From: Xenorhabdus yunnanensis
GTDB taxonomy: Bacteria > Pseudomonadota > Gammaproteobacteria > Enterobacterales > Enterobacteriaceae
Assembly: GCF_028598805.1 (NCBI RefSeq)
Contig: NZ_JAQRFI010000013.1
Coordinates: forward strand, 1 to 64,000
Length of the DNA stretch: 64,000 nt
Direction: 5' to 3'
The notes under the pieces were generated by a model. That model was not told where the DNA came from, made no database searches, and saw only the letters and a list, made by a program, of their open reading frames with translations. Shown in pieces: positions 8,066-17,872 of this stretch. The position numbers and the translations under genes were made by a program. The stretch's first letter is position 1. Each line of letters opens with the position of its first letter.

Positions 8066-8338
8066 ATGTCGGATACGATGATGCAAGAATTACATATTGA
8101 AATAAAACAATTAATTATAGACACCCTGAATTTGGAAGATCTTACACCTGCCGATATTGAAACTGATACCCCTCTGTTTGGCGACGGCTTAGGCTTAGAT
8201 TCAATCGATGCTCTGGAGCTGGGGTTGGCAGTAAAAAATCGTTTTGGCATCGTACTATCCTCTGAAAGTGAAGAAATGCGCCAACACTTTACTTCTATAG
8301 CCACATTGGCAGCTTATATCCAGTCACAACAGGCATAA
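8066..8338 (+). CDS. apeE: Acyl carrier protein 1 of APE synthesis
   Basis: The 90-residue acidic four-helix protein holds the phosphopantetheine site GLGLDSIDALE (Ser46 from ATG 8066). Residues 30-45 (DIETDTPLFGDG) match the loop before the site in ACPs. Start codons at 8078 and 8081 are alternatives; no strong Shine-Dalgarno sequence separates them. It carries the growing polyene during KS, KR and DH cycles together with ApeF. It starts 3 bases after apeD. Confidence 0.85.
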   Translation: MSDTMMQELHIEIKQLIIDTLNLEDLTPADIETDTPLFGDGLGLDSIDALELGLAVKNRFGIVLSSESEEMRQHFTSIATLAAYIQSQQA

Positions 8339-8352
8339 GAGTAGGTGTAATC

Positions 8353-8646
8353 ATGGAAAAACAAGCTATTTTTCAGGAAGTCTCCCAGCTACTGGTTCAA
8401 CTGTTTGAGTTGTCCCCCGAAGACATTACGCCTGAATCACGACTTTATGAAGATCTGGAACTCGATAGCATTGATGCGGTTGATATGGTTGTCCACTTAC
8501 AGAAAAAAACCGGACGCAAGATCAAACCTGAAGCATTCAAATCCGTTCGTACCGTGCAGGATGTCGTGGATGCCGTGGAACAGTTATTGAAAGAGCAATC
8601 ATCGACAGAACCATCGTTGAAAGAACCGTCGTTGAAAGAACGATAA
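8353..8646 (+). CDS. apeF: Acyl carrier protein 2 of APE synthesis
   Basis: The 97-residue ACP has the attachment motif DLELDSIDAVD (Ser39) and the usual four helices. The C-terminal end adds a low-complexity repeat (EPSLKEPSLKE), with repeating DNA (ttgaaagaaccgtcg) that may vary by slippage. A GTAGGTG-type ribosome site lies just ahead. Two consecutive ACP genes are a standard feature of APE clusters. Confidence 0.87.
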   Translation: MEKQAIFQEVSQLLVQLFELSPEDITPESRLYEDLELDSIDAVDMVVHLQKKTGRKIKPEAFKSVRTVQDVVDAVEQLLKEQSSTEPSLKEPSLKER

Positions 8647-8694
8647 TCAGCAATAAATAATCAGTAAAGCAGAAACAAACATTTGGGTAGTTAA

Positions 8695-9270
8695 TTGAAG
8701 CCGTTGATTTTATTGCTCCGTATTGCCAATACCGTGATGTTAATCGCCTGGCCGTTCTTGGTCTGGGCGATGGTTAACTACGGGCAATTTCATGCCATGT
8801 TGATCGTCATTATTTTATTTTTTGTTTTGCGATTATTGTTAAGCAGGCATCAAACCCATAATCAGCAGAAAGCTGGCTGGCATACCGGATGGATATTGTC
8901 CATAACAGGGATAGCCTTGGGGCTGGCCAGTTTATTCCTTCGCAGCCACCAGCTTCTTATGTACTACCCGGTAGTCGTTAATGCTGTTCTGCTGATTCTG
9001 TTTAGCAGCTCATTGCGTTACGGCCCACCCATTATTGAAAAAATAGCCCGCATCAAAGAGCCGGATTTACCCCCTGAGGGCATTGCCTATACACGTAAAG
9101 TCACCTACATCTGGTGCCTGTTTTTTATGTTCAATGGCGCAGTAGCACTTGGAACTTGCCTGTATAACGATATGACCTTATGGACATTGTGGAACGGAAT
9201 GGTGAGCTACCTATTAATTGGGTTACTCATTTCCATTGAATGGCTGGTACGCCAGCGGGTAAAAAAATGA
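8695..9270 (+). CDS. apeG: Polytopic inner-membrane protein of APE cluster
   Basis: The 191-residue protein is almost entirely hydrophobic, with five or six predicted membrane helices (for example LIVIILFFVLRLLL, YLLIGLLISIEWLV). It corresponds to the conserved membrane protein between the ACPs and the ligase in APE operons. The start is TTG 8695, since no in-frame ATG gives a complete first helix. Its last codon overlaps apeH. The role is unknown; transport or scaffolding at the membrane is a guess from context. Confidence 0.72.
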   Translation: MKPLILLLRIANTVMLIAWPFLVWAMVNYGQFHAMLIVIILFFVLRLLLSRHQTHNQQKAGWHTGWILSITGIALGLASLFLRSHQLLMYYPVVVNAVLLILFSSSLRYGPPIIEKIARIKEPDLPPEGIAYTRKVTYIWCLFFMFNGAVALGTCLYNDMTLWTLWNGMVSYLLIGLLISIEWLVRQRVKK

Positions 9271-10655
9271 TGAAAGCACAACCCATATCTCAATGGCTAT
9301 CAGAAGATAATAACCCCGACAGGCTAATCAGTTGGGGAAATCACGCCATCAGCCTGAATACACTTCGACAGGATGTGACCGCGTTATATTTACGCCTGAA
9401 AATACACGCAAAAGACCAAAAACTCTCAGCGTCCCGCTGGGCCTTGTGTTTTGATGATAGCTACAGTTTCTGTGTCACGCTGCTGGCAACACTTCATGCT
9501 GGTAAAACTCCCGTAATTCCGGGTCATTGCCGAGAAGCCCAATTACAAGAGCAACAATCTCTGTTTGATGGTGTATTGACCGATTTACCCCTGACTTTAT
9601 CCTGTCCTTGTTTACGGATGACACCATCAAATCCAGACATTGATGTTACGGAAAAAACCTCGCTGAACATCACATTGCCAGCCATCTCACCGGATGCCAC
9701 TTTGGTGATGTTTACTTCTGGTTCAACGGGTATTCCTCAACAAGTGCTCAAAACTGTGGCAGCCATGGATCTTGAATCCCAATGGCTTGCTTCCCTGTGG
9801 GGAGATAAACTGCAATCCTGCATTGTCAGATCTTCAGTCAGCCACCAGCATTTGTATGGTTTAACCTTCCGCATCTGGCTGCCAATGGCTCTGGGGTTAC
9901 CATTCGATCGTAATATGGTGGAATTTCCTGAACAGCTTATCAATAGCCCACGTTGTGCGCTGATCAGTAGCCCTGCCTTCCTGCAACGGCTGGATGACAA
10001 ACTTCCTGCCCCTGATTGTATTTTTGTAGTTTCAGCGGGTGGCCCACTGCACTTTGCCTGTGCGGAACGATCAATGCAGTGGCTCAACATCCCGCCTAAT
10101 GAAATTTATGGCTGTACCGAAACAGGCATAATGGCCTGGCGAAGCCGTAAAACAAACAACGAAGTCTGGACGACCTTTGAGGGAGTTTCATTTCAGGAAG
10201 ATGGAGAAAAAAATGTGCGCGTCTATTCTCCTCTACTTGCTGACCCCTTTGGTCTTATTCTGGACGATCAGTTTGACTTTGATGAGCACGGTAATTTTGC
10301 TTTATTGGGGCGCCGGGATCGTCTGGTGAAAATTGAAGAAAAACGTATTTCCCTGTCAGAAATCGAACGTCGCCTGAGTGAAATTTCTGGTATCACTGAC
10401 GCTGTTGCATTGCTCATTAATCGAGGTAAGCGCAATAACATTGGCGCGGTAGTCGTTTTAGATCACGAAACCTACAAACGTTATCAGCAGCAAGGAATTC
10501 GCAAGCTGTCACAAGATTGGCGTCACCAGTTAAAGCCTTGGTTGGAATCTGTCGCATTACCACGCTATTGGCGAGTCGTTGAAGCCATTCCCTTGAATGC
10601 CCAAAGCAAGCGCTCATGGCCTGCTTTACAGGAGCTATTTAATGAAACCCATTGA
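9267..10655 (+). CDS. apeH: AMP-dependent aryl acid:ACP ligase
   Basis: The protein belongs to the ANL adenylating family. The phosphate loop is MFTSGSTGIPQQ (about residues 150-160), the A5 motif is EIYGCTETGIMAWR, and the hinge and A8 region is LLGRRDRLVKIEEKRISLSEIE. The chosen start is ATG 9267, which overlaps the apeG stop (ATGA) and gives 462 residues. It is expected to activate the 4-hydroxybenzoate-like starter and load it on an ACP. The C-terminal domain lacks some of the usual closing Lys context and is somewhat short, as is common in this subgroup. Confidence 0.84.
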   Translation: MMKAQPISQWLSEDNNPDRLISWGNHAISLNTLRQDVTALYLRLKIHAKDQKLSASRWALCFDDSYSFCVTLLATLHAGKTPVIPGHCREAQLQEQQSLFDGVLTDLPLTLSCPCLRMTPSNPDIDVTEKTSLNITLPAISPDATLVMFTSGSTGIPQQVLKTVAAMDLESQWLASLWGDKLQSCIVRSSVSHQHLYGLTFRIWLPMALGLPFDRNMVEFPEQLINSPRCALISSPAFLQRLDDKLPAPDCIFVVSAGGPLHFACAERSMQWLNIPPNEIYGCTETGIMAWRSRKTNNEVWTTFEGVSFQEDGEKNVRVYSPLLADPFGLILDDQFDFDEHGNFALLGRRDRLVKIEEKRISLSEIERRLSEISGITDAVALLINRGKRNNIGAVVVLDHETYKRYQQQGIRKLSQDWRHQLKPWLESVALPRYWRVVEAIPLNAQSKRSWPALQELFNETH

Positions 10656-11001
10656 AATTCACCGCGAGCAACCTGCTCAAAATGAGGTCATTGTACAACT
10701 GTACTTAGACCCCGATTTAAATTGGTTCCGGGGGCATTTTTTCATTCAGCCACTTCTGCCGGGTGTGGCTCAAATCGATTGGGTCATGCATTATGCCGAA
10801 ACGCTGTTGGCACCGAGCTGGTTTTTCTCTTCGGTTGAAATGGTGAAGTTCCAACTCCCTCTACAACCGGGCGACAAGCTACTATTGAAAATCAAATGGG
10901 ATGAAGAAAAACATCTCCTGACTTTCCATTATGATGTAAAAGCTCAGAACGGAAGCGAAAGCCAGACAGCAAGCCAAGGAAAGATAAAATTATGTCGCTG
11001 A
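10642..11001 (+). CDS. apeI: Hotdog-fold 3-hydroxyacyl-ACP dehydratase
   Basis: The 119-residue protein matches the FabA/FabZ hotdog family with WFRGHFFIQPLLPGVAQIDW, where the HF-x-x-x-P-L-L-P-G-V segment carries the catalytic His. The start ATG 10642 overlaps the apeH end and follows an AGGAG site. In the Xenorhabdus APE system ApeI and ApeP together form the dehydratase that makes each new double bond. It overlaps apeJ by 10 bases. Confidence 0.83.
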   Translation: MKPIEIHREQPAQNEVIVQLYLDPDLNWFRGHFFIQPLLPGVAQIDWVMHYAETLLAPSWFFSSVEMVKFQLPLQPGDKLLLKIKWDEEKHLLTFHYDVKAQNGSESQTASQGKIKLCR

Positions 11002-12770
11002 GCGCAAATACGAGCGTAAGTACGATTACGCCCTGCGTGGTTATTCCTTGTTATAATCACGGCGCAACCATGTCGGCAGTATTGGAAAGATTATCCCCTT
11101 ATCATCTCCACTGCTTTATCGTGGATGATGGCAGTTCTCCCGACACTCAACACCGTCTTGAAGATTTAGCAAAGTCTGTTCCTAATGTAACGCTTATCCG
11201 CCTTGAACATAATCAGGGCAAAGGTGGAGCAGTCATGGCAGGAATGCGGGCAGCCGCGGATTCAGGCTATAGCCATGCCTTACAGGTTGATGCCGATGGG
11301 CAACATTGCCTTGCCGATATCCCCCTGTTTTTGACAAAGGCGCAGCAGTATCCCAATCACTTGATTTCCGGCAATCCAAAGTATGATGATTCCGTGCCAA
11401 AATCCCGCCTTTATGGGCGCTATATAACTCATTTCTGGGTTTGGGTGGAAACGCTTTCTTTATCCATTAAAGACAGTATGTGTGGCTTTCGTGTTTATCC
11501 GCTGGCTCCCACACTACAACTGTTGGCTAAAAAAGATGTTGGTCGGCGCATGGATTTTGATATTGAAATCATGGTGCGGCTCTATTGGCAGGGAACAGAA
11601 AGTCAATTTGTGCCAACAAAAGTTACCTATCCTGAAAATGGCCTATCCCATTTCGATGCGTTGAGGGATAACCTCAGCATTTCATGGATGCATACCCGCC
11701 TGTTTTTCGGCATGTTACCGCGCATTCCTTCTTTATTATGGCGTAAACAACTGCTATGGCATAAACAACAGCTATGGCGTAATCGACTGGGAATAAATAG
11801 CCAGCATTGGTCAGCTATTCAAGAACGCAAAGGGTTGCTTGGCATGAAGTTCATGCTGGCGGTTTATCGATGGTTCGGGCGCAAGCCTTTTGAATGGCTG
11901 CTTTACCCTATCGTTGGCTATTTCTGGGCAACTGGTGGTTCACAGCGTCAGGCATCCCGCCAATATCTTGAGCGACTGAAACAAACCATGCAACATAAAG
12001 GCATTACTATTCCACAGGGCCTTGATAGTTATCGCCATTACCTGCGTTTTGGCACAGCCATGTTGGACAAAATCGCAAGCTGGCGTGGTGACTTTAAATG
12101 GGGAAAAGATATCGAGTTTGCTGCGGGAGCAGAACAAGCACTTTTGGATGAAAAACTTTTGGATGGAAACTCAGGCGGAAAACTACTGTTGGTTTCGCAT
12201 TTGGGTGATATTGAAGTCTGTCGGGCACTGGCTCAACAAACGGGTAAACCGACCATCAATGCACTGGTATTTACTGAGCACGCCGAACGTTTCAAACAGA
12301 TCATTGAAGAAGTTTCACCACAAGCAGGAATCAATTTATTACCAGTAACGGATGTCGGAGCAGATACCGCCATCATGCTGAAAGAAAAAATTGATGCCGG
12401 AGAATGGGTGGCAATTGTCGGTGACCGGATTGCCGTTAATCCTTCTCGCGCCAACACTCAACGCGTTGTCTGGAGCCAGTTTCTCGGTCATTCTGCACCA
12501 TTTCCGCAGGGGCCGTTTATCCTTGCCTCGGTGTTGCGTTGTCCAGTCCTACTGATGTTCGCTCTCCGGCAAAATAAACAGTTCAAAATTTATTGTGAAC
12601 ATTTTGCCAATCCTCTGGAATTGCCACGTAAACAACGAGACCAAGCGTTGCAGCAGGCGGTAGATCTCTATGCTTCCCGACTGGAACACCATGCCCTGCA
12701 ATCTCCGCTCGATTGGTTTAATTTTTTCGATTTTTGGCAATTGCCGTCTGCTCGGACAAATAAGGAATAA
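10992..12770 (+). CDS. apeJ: Fused GT2 glycosyltransferase and LPLAT acyltransferase
   Basis: Residues 10-240 are a family-2 glycosyltransferase (VVIPCYNHGATM, IVDDGSSPDT, LQVDADGQH with the metal-binding DXD). Residues about 280-585 are a lysophospholipid acyltransferase of the LpxL/HtrB type (LLLVSHLGDIEVCRAL, then IVGDRIAVNP and PFPQGPFILASV). The 592-residue fusion is a constant member of APE clusters. It probably adds a sugar and an acyl group when the polyene is attached to its lipid anchor; the exact acceptor is inferred, not shown here. Confidence 0.83.
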   Translation: MSLSANTSVSTITPCVVIPCYNHGATMSAVLERLSPYHLHCFIVDDGSSPDTQHRLEDLAKSVPNVTLIRLEHNQGKGGAVMAGMRAAADSGYSHALQVDADGQHCLADIPLFLTKAQQYPNHLISGNPKYDDSVPKSRLYGRYITHFWVWVETLSLSIKDSMCGFRVYPLAPTLQLLAKKDVGRRMDFDIEIMVRLYWQGTESQFVPTKVTYPENGLSHFDALRDNLSISWMHTRLFFGMLPRIPSLLWRKQLLWHKQQLWRNRLGINSQHWSAIQERKGLLGMKFMLAVYRWFGRKPFEWLLYPIVGYFWATGGSQRQASRQYLERLKQTMQHKGITIPQGLDSYRHYLRFGTAMLDKIASWRGDFKWGKDIEFAAGAEQALLDEKLLDGNSGGKLLLVSHLGDIEVCRALAQQTGKPTINALVFTEHAERFKQIIEEVSPQAGINLLPVTDVGADTAIMLKEKIDAGEWVAIVGDRIAVNPSRANTQRVVWSQFLGHSAPFPQGPFILASVLRCPVLLMFALRQNKQFKIYCEHFANPLELPRKQRDQALQQAVDLYASRLEHHALQSPLDWFNFFDFWQLPSARTNKE

Positions 12771-12773
12771 AAA

Positions 12774-13196
12774 ATGCTGACTGATCCCCGCTTTACGGCT
12801 GAGGTTGAATTAACTGTGCCATTCCATGATGCTGATCCAATGGGCGTTGTTTGGCATGGAAACTACTTCCGTTATTTTGAAATTGCCCGTGAAGCATTGA
12901 TGAACCAACTCAATTATGGTTATCGGGAAATGAGTGAATCCGGCTATGTCTGGCCTGTCGTCGATGCCAAAATCAAGTACCGGGCTTCCGTGCTCTTTGA
13001 GCAAAAAATACGCGTCAGGGCCACCATTGAAGAATTTGAAAATCGCCTGAAAATTGCTTATCAGATTTTTGATGCAGCAAGCGGCAAAAAAACAACCGTA
13101 GGCTACACCATTCAGGTCGCCGTTTCTAAAGAAACACAGGAAATGAGTTTTATCAGCCCGGACATTTTATTTGAACGCATGGGGGTCAAACCGTGA
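12774..13196 (+). CDS. apeK: 4-hydroxybenzoyl-CoA-type thioesterase
   Basis: The 140-residue protein is a YbgC/4HBT hotdog thioesterase. HDADPMGVVWHGNYFRYFE contains the catalytic Asp and the HxNY-type motif, followed by AREALMNQLNY. It probably hydrolyses or edits aryl or acyl thioesters in the pathway. It starts 3 bases after apeJ and overlaps apeL by 4 (GTGA). Confidence 0.8.
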   Translation: MLTDPRFTAEVELTVPFHDADPMGVVWHGNYFRYFEIAREALMNQLNYGYREMSESGYVWPVVDAKIKYRASVLFEQKIRVRATIEEFENRLKIAYQIFDAASGKKTTVGYTIQVAVSKETQEMSFISPDILFERMGVKP

Positions 13197-13816
13197 AAAA
13201 ATGGCGCTGGATATTACTGTTCCTGACAGCAAGTTTCATGATAATCAACAACGTGGCACATGCCATCACTCTTGAAGAATTACAACAGCGGTTCGCCCAC
13301 CAGCCAACTGTGCGAGCACATTTCACCCAAGTGCGTCAAATTCAGGGTATGCCACAACCCCTCTCTTCCAGCGGTGAAATGCTGGTTTCACAACATAAAG
13401 GGCTTTGGTGGCATCAACAAAAACCTTTTCCACTGACACTGGTGCTGGATGACAGCCATATGGTGCAAGTCATGCCGGGGCAGACTCCCCAAGTGATTAC
13501 CGCCGATTCCAATCCACAACTGTTTCAGTTTAACCATCTGATGCGGGCGCTGTTTCAGGCCGATCGTGCCGTGCTGGAAGAAAATTTCAAAATCGAATTC
13601 AACGATCTTGGGCAGGAAAAATGGCGCTTGGTACTGACACCCAAAACGTCTCCTTTGGATAAACTTTTCACCGCGATTACTCTGAGCGGCCAAGCTAACC
13701 TTGATACGATTTTACTGACCGATCGCCAAGATGATCGTACAGAACTCTCTTTTACCCAACACCAATTAACACCAGAGACGCTGAGTAATGAAGAAGAGCA
13801 ACACTTCAAATTCTGA
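13193..13816 (+). CDS. apeL: LolA-like outer-membrane carrier protein
   Basis: The 207-residue protein has a signal peptide (WILLFLTASFMIINNVAHA) and then the LolA-type fold start (LEELQQRFAHQPTVRAHFTQ and RQIQGMPQPLSSSGEMLVS). This family shuttles hydrophobic cargo through the periplasm. Sitting next to an MMPL exporter and a lipoprotein, it is the likely periplasmic carrier of the lipid-linked polyene. It overlaps apeM by 29 bases. Confidence 0.8.
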   Translation: MKKWRWILLFLTASFMIINNVAHAITLEELQQRFAHQPTVRAHFTQVRQIQGMPQPLSSSGEMLVSQHKGLWWHQQKPFPLTLVLDDSHMVQVMPGQTPQVITADSNPQLFQFNHLMRALFQADRAVLEENFKIEFNDLGQEKWRLVLTPKTSPLDKLFTAITLSGQANLDTILLTDRQDDRTELSFTQHQLTPETLSNEEEQHFKF

Positions 13817-16112
13817 GCCACGTCTGCTGGCGCTATTCTGGTTACTGATATGCGCTATCCTGCTGATATCGCTGGTAACCTTGTTACCTCAATCCCGTCT
13901 GTCCACCAGCGTACTGGCATTGTTGCCGGCACAAAGTGCCGGCAACATGCCACCTGCTTTGCAAGAAGAGTTCATACAACGTCTTGATCGGCAATTGGTG
14001 TGGATGGTCAGTCCGGGGAAAAAAGAGGATGTCGCCCCTGCCCAATACTGGTTGGAGCATTTGCAAAAAACACCGTTTCTGAGCCATGTCAAAGGGCCAA
14101 TGACGGCAGAACAGCAACAAACATGGGGTCGTTTTTACTACGAACACCGTAATGCCATGCTCGATCCTGCTACCCGTGACAGGCTGAAAGATGAAGGCAA
14201 TCAGCAGGCAAACTGGATCTTGTCTCAAATTTATTCCGCATTTTCCGGTGTCAGCGGGCAAGAGCTTAATAATGATCCCCTGATGCTGGTCAGAGGTTCA
14301 CAACTGGCGCTTCAGCAGACATCCAGCCAATTGCGACTCCAGAATGGCTGGTTGGTCGCCAAAGATGATTCAGGGAAAAAATGGTATCTGCTTCACGGAG
14401 AGCTAAAAAGCTCCTCCTTTGACATGCAGCAAGGGCATCACGCTGTCACTGAGTTGAATAAGTTGCAGCAGACTCTGAAAGCTCAATTTCCTGATGCCGA
14501 AGTCATGTCACGGGGAACCCTATTCTATAGCGATTACGCCACCCAACAGGCGAAACACGATATTTCAACACTGGGTAGCGCTACGGTACTCGGCGTATTG
14601 CTGCTCATTTACAGTGTTTTCCGCTCCCTAAAACCTTTGCTACTGTGTGTTCTGTCCATCAGTATCGGCGCATTGGCAGGAACTGTGGCGACTTTAGGGA
14701 TCTTTGGTGAACTTCATTTCATGACGCTGGTAATGAGCGTCAGTATTATCGGTATTTCCGCCGACTACGCCATTTACTATCTGACAGAACGTATGGTACA
14801 TGGTCAGGAAGTCACACCGTGGCAAAGTATGCGAAAAGTCTTGCCAGCCTTATTGATGGCATTGGCAACAACCGTTATTGCCTATCTAATCATGATGTTC
14901 GCCCCTTTCCCCGGCCTACGCCAATTGGCTGTATTTGCGGCTGCGGGTTTGACGGCTTCCTGCCTGACCGTCGTCTGCTGGTATCCCCGTCTTGCTAAAA
15001 ATCTGCCAGTACGCCCTGTTCCAGCCATGATCATGTTAATGCGCTGGCTGGCGTTATGGAGACGCAATAGGCTGTTTTATATGGGATTACCAACAATACT
15101 GGTAGTTTTTGCGATGCTGGGAATTTCCCGTTTGCAGATCAATGATGACATTGCCCAATTACAGGCTCTGCCACAGGATATCCATCAACAGGAAAAACGC
15201 ATTGCAGCACTAACCGGACAGCGAAGCGATCAGAAATGGTTCGTTATTTACGGCAATAATGCAGAACAAACCTTGCAGCGACTGGAATCTTTTATTCCAA
15301 AATTGGATACAGAAAAACAGCAAGGTAATATCAGCCATTACCAACGATTCCCGCTCTCCTCCCTTGCTCAGCAACACCGGGATCTTGAACTGCTCAAGGC
15401 AGCCACTCCCAATATCATGGCTCGCCTGGCAGAATCAGGTTTGACAATGAAACAGCCTGATGCTCATCTCATAACTGTCACGCCGAATGACTGGCTCAAC
15501 AGTGTAGTCAGTGAAGGTTGGCGTTTGATGTGGATAACCCTGCCAAACGGTCACAGTGGCGTTTTGCTACCTGTAAACGGCGTTAAAGACAGTGTATCGA
15601 TGCGTCAGTTGGTAGAAAAACAGGAAGGCGTCAGTTGGGTTGATCGCAAACTGGCTTTCGATGAAATGTTTCAATTCTACCGCACCATGCTTGGCTGGTT
15701 GTTGGCAGGTTCAATAATACTGATTGCCATCAGTTACATAGCACGGCTCGGTTTGCGTCGCGGCGTCATCAACATAGTGCCATCCTTGCTATCTCTTGGC
15801 TGTGGGCTGGCTGTTCTCGGCTTTAGTGGTCATAGCCTTAACTTGTTCTCAATATTGGCTCTGGTTCTGGTGCTTGGCATTGGCATCAACTACACCCTGT
15901 TTTTCAGTAACCCCCGTGGTACTCCGCTGACCTCGCTATTAGCGATCAGTGTCGCAATGTGTACTGCATTACTCACACTGGGGATGTTGGTATTCAGCAG
16001 CACTCAAGCAATCAGCAGTTTTGGCATCGTATTATGCAGTGGGATCTTTACCGCTTTCCTGCTATCGCCATTGGCAATGCCTGAGCGCCAAAAAAGGAAA
16101 AAGAAATCATGA
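13788..16112 (+). CDS. apeM: MMPL/RND-type exporter
   Basis: The 774-residue protein has the RND half-repeat architecture. There is an N-terminal helix (LLALFWLLICAILLISLVTLL), a periplasmic domain, a cluster of helices around 265-410 (including VSIIGISADYAIYYLTERM, the MMPL signature with its buried Asp), a second periplasmic domain, and a second helix cluster around 630-765 (LALVLVLGIGINYTLFF). MMPL proteins move lipids or hydrophobic products across the inner membrane using proton flow. Here the substrate should be the aryl polyene lipid. Translation is coupled to apeL and apeN (4-base overlap). Confidence 0.85.
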   Translation: MKKSNTSNSEPRLLALFWLLICAILLISLVTLLPQSRLSTSVLALLPAQSAGNMPPALQEEFIQRLDRQLVWMVSPGKKEDVAPAQYWLEHLQKTPFLSHVKGPMTAEQQQTWGRFYYEHRNAMLDPATRDRLKDEGNQQANWILSQIYSAFSGVSGQELNNDPLMLVRGSQLALQQTSSQLRLQNGWLVAKDDSGKKWYLLHGELKSSSFDMQQGHHAVTELNKLQQTLKAQFPDAEVMSRGTLFYSDYATQQAKHDISTLGSATVLGVLLLIYSVFRSLKPLLLCVLSISIGALAGTVATLGIFGELHFMTLVMSVSIIGISADYAIYYLTERMVHGQEVTPWQSMRKVLPALLMALATTVIAYLIMMFAPFPGLRQLAVFAAAGLTASCLTVVCWYPRLAKNLPVRPVPAMIMLMRWLALWRRNRLFYMGLPTILVVFAMLGISRLQINDDIAQLQALPQDIHQQEKRIAALTGQRSDQKWFVIYGNNAEQTLQRLESFIPKLDTEKQQGNISHYQRFPLSSLAQQHRDLELLKAATPNIMARLAESGLTMKQPDAHLITVTPNDWLNSVVSEGWRLMWITLPNGHSGVLLPVNGVKDSVSMRQLVEKQEGVSWVDRKLAFDEMFQFYRTMLGWLLAGSIILIAISYIARLGLRRGVINIVPSLLSLGCGLAVLGFSGHSLNLFSILALVLVLGIGINYTLFFSNPRGTPLTSLLAISVAMCTALLTLGMLVFSSTQAISSFGIVLCSGIFTAFLLSPLAMPERQKRKKKS

Positions 16113-16672
16113 TACGGTTATTCATTCTATCCCTGGCTTGCCTGCTGGCAGCGTGTATGAACTCCCCGCAAAACGGCGCGCCCAGTGCATGGCTGAAACC
16201 GGGTGTAAGTGTTGCATTACCAGAACCAACCATAACGCCTGCCATAAATAAACAACAACTGCTGACGGCTACAGTAAAAGGCAAGCAACAGTCATTGATT
16301 GTGCTACTCAGCGCCAATGAACAACACCTGTCATTGGCAGGATTGTCTTCGCTGGGCATTCGGCTGTTCAAATTGAATTACGATCAAAATGGCATTCATA
16401 CCGAACAATCCATTGTCTTGCCGGAACTTCCGCCTGCCAATCAAGTCTTGGCTGATATTATGCTCAGTTATTGGCCTGTTTCCGCTTGGCAGAGCCGACT
16501 GCCTGATGGCTGGGTGCTTAAGGACAGAGGTAATCTGCGCCAACTACATGATAAAAATGGGAAATTAATCATAGAAATTCATTATGATAGCCCAAATGGC
16601 AAACGACGCCCGATTCACGTCCAGCAATTCATTTTCGGTTATGACATCGCCATTCAGCATCTGGAAGAGTAA
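16109..16672 (+). CDS. apeN: DUF3261-type lipoprotein
   Basis: The 187-residue protein begins with a lipoprotein signal (LFILSLACLLAACMNS; Cys16 after LAA). The rest is a beta-rich soluble domain. A lipoprotein of this type accompanies the MMPL exporter in APE clusters, so it probably helps deliver the polyene to the outer membrane. Its start overlaps the apeM stop, and apeO follows after 3 bases. Confidence 0.75.
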   Translation: MIRLFILSLACLLAACMNSPQNGAPSAWLKPGVSVALPEPTITPAINKQQLLTATVKGKQQSLIVLLSANEQHLSLAGLSSLGIRLFKLNYDQNGIHTEQSIVLPELPPANQVLADIMLSYWPVSAWQSRLPDGWVLKDRGNLRQLHDKNGKLIIEIHYDSPNGKRRPIHVQQFIFGYDIAIQHLEE

Positions 16673-16675
16673 AGC

Positions 16676-17872
16676 ATGATTTATATTTCTGCCGTGGGTA
16701 TGCTCAATGCCTTGGGCAATAACGTCGATGAGATTGCGCAGAATCTCGTGCTCGGTCAGGCACCTGGCATGTATGAGCGCTCTGGCTGGCTACAACCCGA
16801 AAAAACCTGCTGTCTGGGAGGCGTTGACGGTGAATTGCCCGCTATTCCTGCCGCCCTGTTTAAACACAACAGCCGTAATAACCGTTTGTTACTGGCTGCC
16901 TTGATGCAAATAAAACCACAGGTAGACGATGCCATCGCCCGTTATGGTCGGGAACGTATCGCTGTGATCATGGGAACCAGCACATCTGGCCTTGAAGAGG
17001 GTGATCAACATGTCAGCCGCACGATCTATCAGCAATCCAGCCATCAACAACCCAATCAGGATTACCATTATTACCAACAGGAATTAGGTGATCCTTCCCG
17101 CTTCCTCGCCAGTTATCTTGGTATTGATGGGCCTGAATTTACTATCTCGACAGCCTGCTCATCCAGCTCGCGGGCAATTATCACCGGTCAACGTCTGATT
17201 GAAATGGGCGTAGTGGATGTGGCGATTGTTGGTGGTGCGGACACACTGAGCCGTATGCCAATCAATGGATTCAATAGCCTGGAATCTCTCTCCCCTACCT
17301 TGTGTGAACCATTTGGTGAAAACCGCCAAGGCATCACTATCGGAGAAGCATCAACATTACTGCTGCTAACTCGGGAACCTCAGCCGAGCGCATCTCAGCC
17401 AATAGCATTACTTGGCGTAGGGGAATCAAGTGACGCATGGCATATGTCTGCCCCGCATCCTGAAGGGAAAGGAGCCATTGAAGCTATCAATATGGCATTG
17501 GGAAATGCAAAACTCTCTCCAGCAGAAATCGGTTATATCAACCTGCATGGAACAGGCACAAAATTAAATGACCAAATGGAATCTATTGTCATCAACCAGA
17601 TTTTTGGTGAAAACACCCCATGCAGTTCAACCAAGTATTTAACCGGTCATACTCTGGGTGCCGCAGGTGCCTGTGAAGCCGGAATTTGCTGGCTACTGCT
17701 GTCGCGTAACCTACCGCTGCCGGCACAAGATTTTTCACGCTCAAACATAGATACCTCACTATCTGATTGCGGCTTGCTAACCCAATCGCAACCACTGGAA
17801 AAACCGATTGTCATGTCAAATTCTTTTGCCTTTGGTGGCAACAATACCAGCCTGATATTGGGAGTCGCATAA
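16676..17872 (+). CDS. apeO: Beta-ketoacyl-ACP synthase (KS of KS/CLF pair)
   Basis: The 398-residue FabB/FabF-type condensing enzyme has the full triad: Cys161 in ISTACSSSSRAI, His291 in NLHGTGTKLND and His325 in LTGHTLGAAGACEAG. It ends in the conserved NSFAFGGNNTSLIL. It extends the polyene by two carbons per round and partners the Cys-less ApeC. Its stop codon shares a base with the apeP start. Confidence 0.88.
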   Translation: MIYISAVGMLNALGNNVDEIAQNLVLGQAPGMYERSGWLQPEKTCCLGGVDGELPAIPAALFKHNSRNNRLLLAALMQIKPQVDDAIARYGRERIAVIMGTSTSGLEEGDQHVSRTIYQQSSHQQPNQDYHYYQQELGDPSRFLASYLGIDGPEFTISTACSSSSRAIITGQRLIEMGVVDVAIVGGADTLSRMPINGFNSLESLSPTLCEPFGENRQGITIGEASTLLLLTREPQPSASQPIALLGVGESSDAWHMSAPHPEGKGAIEAINMALGNAKLSPAEIGYINLHGTGTKLNDQMESIVINQIFGENTPCSSTKYLTGHTLGAAGACEAGICWLLLSRNLPLPAQDFSRSNIDTSLSDCGLLTQSQPLEKPIVMSNSFAFGGNNTSLILGVA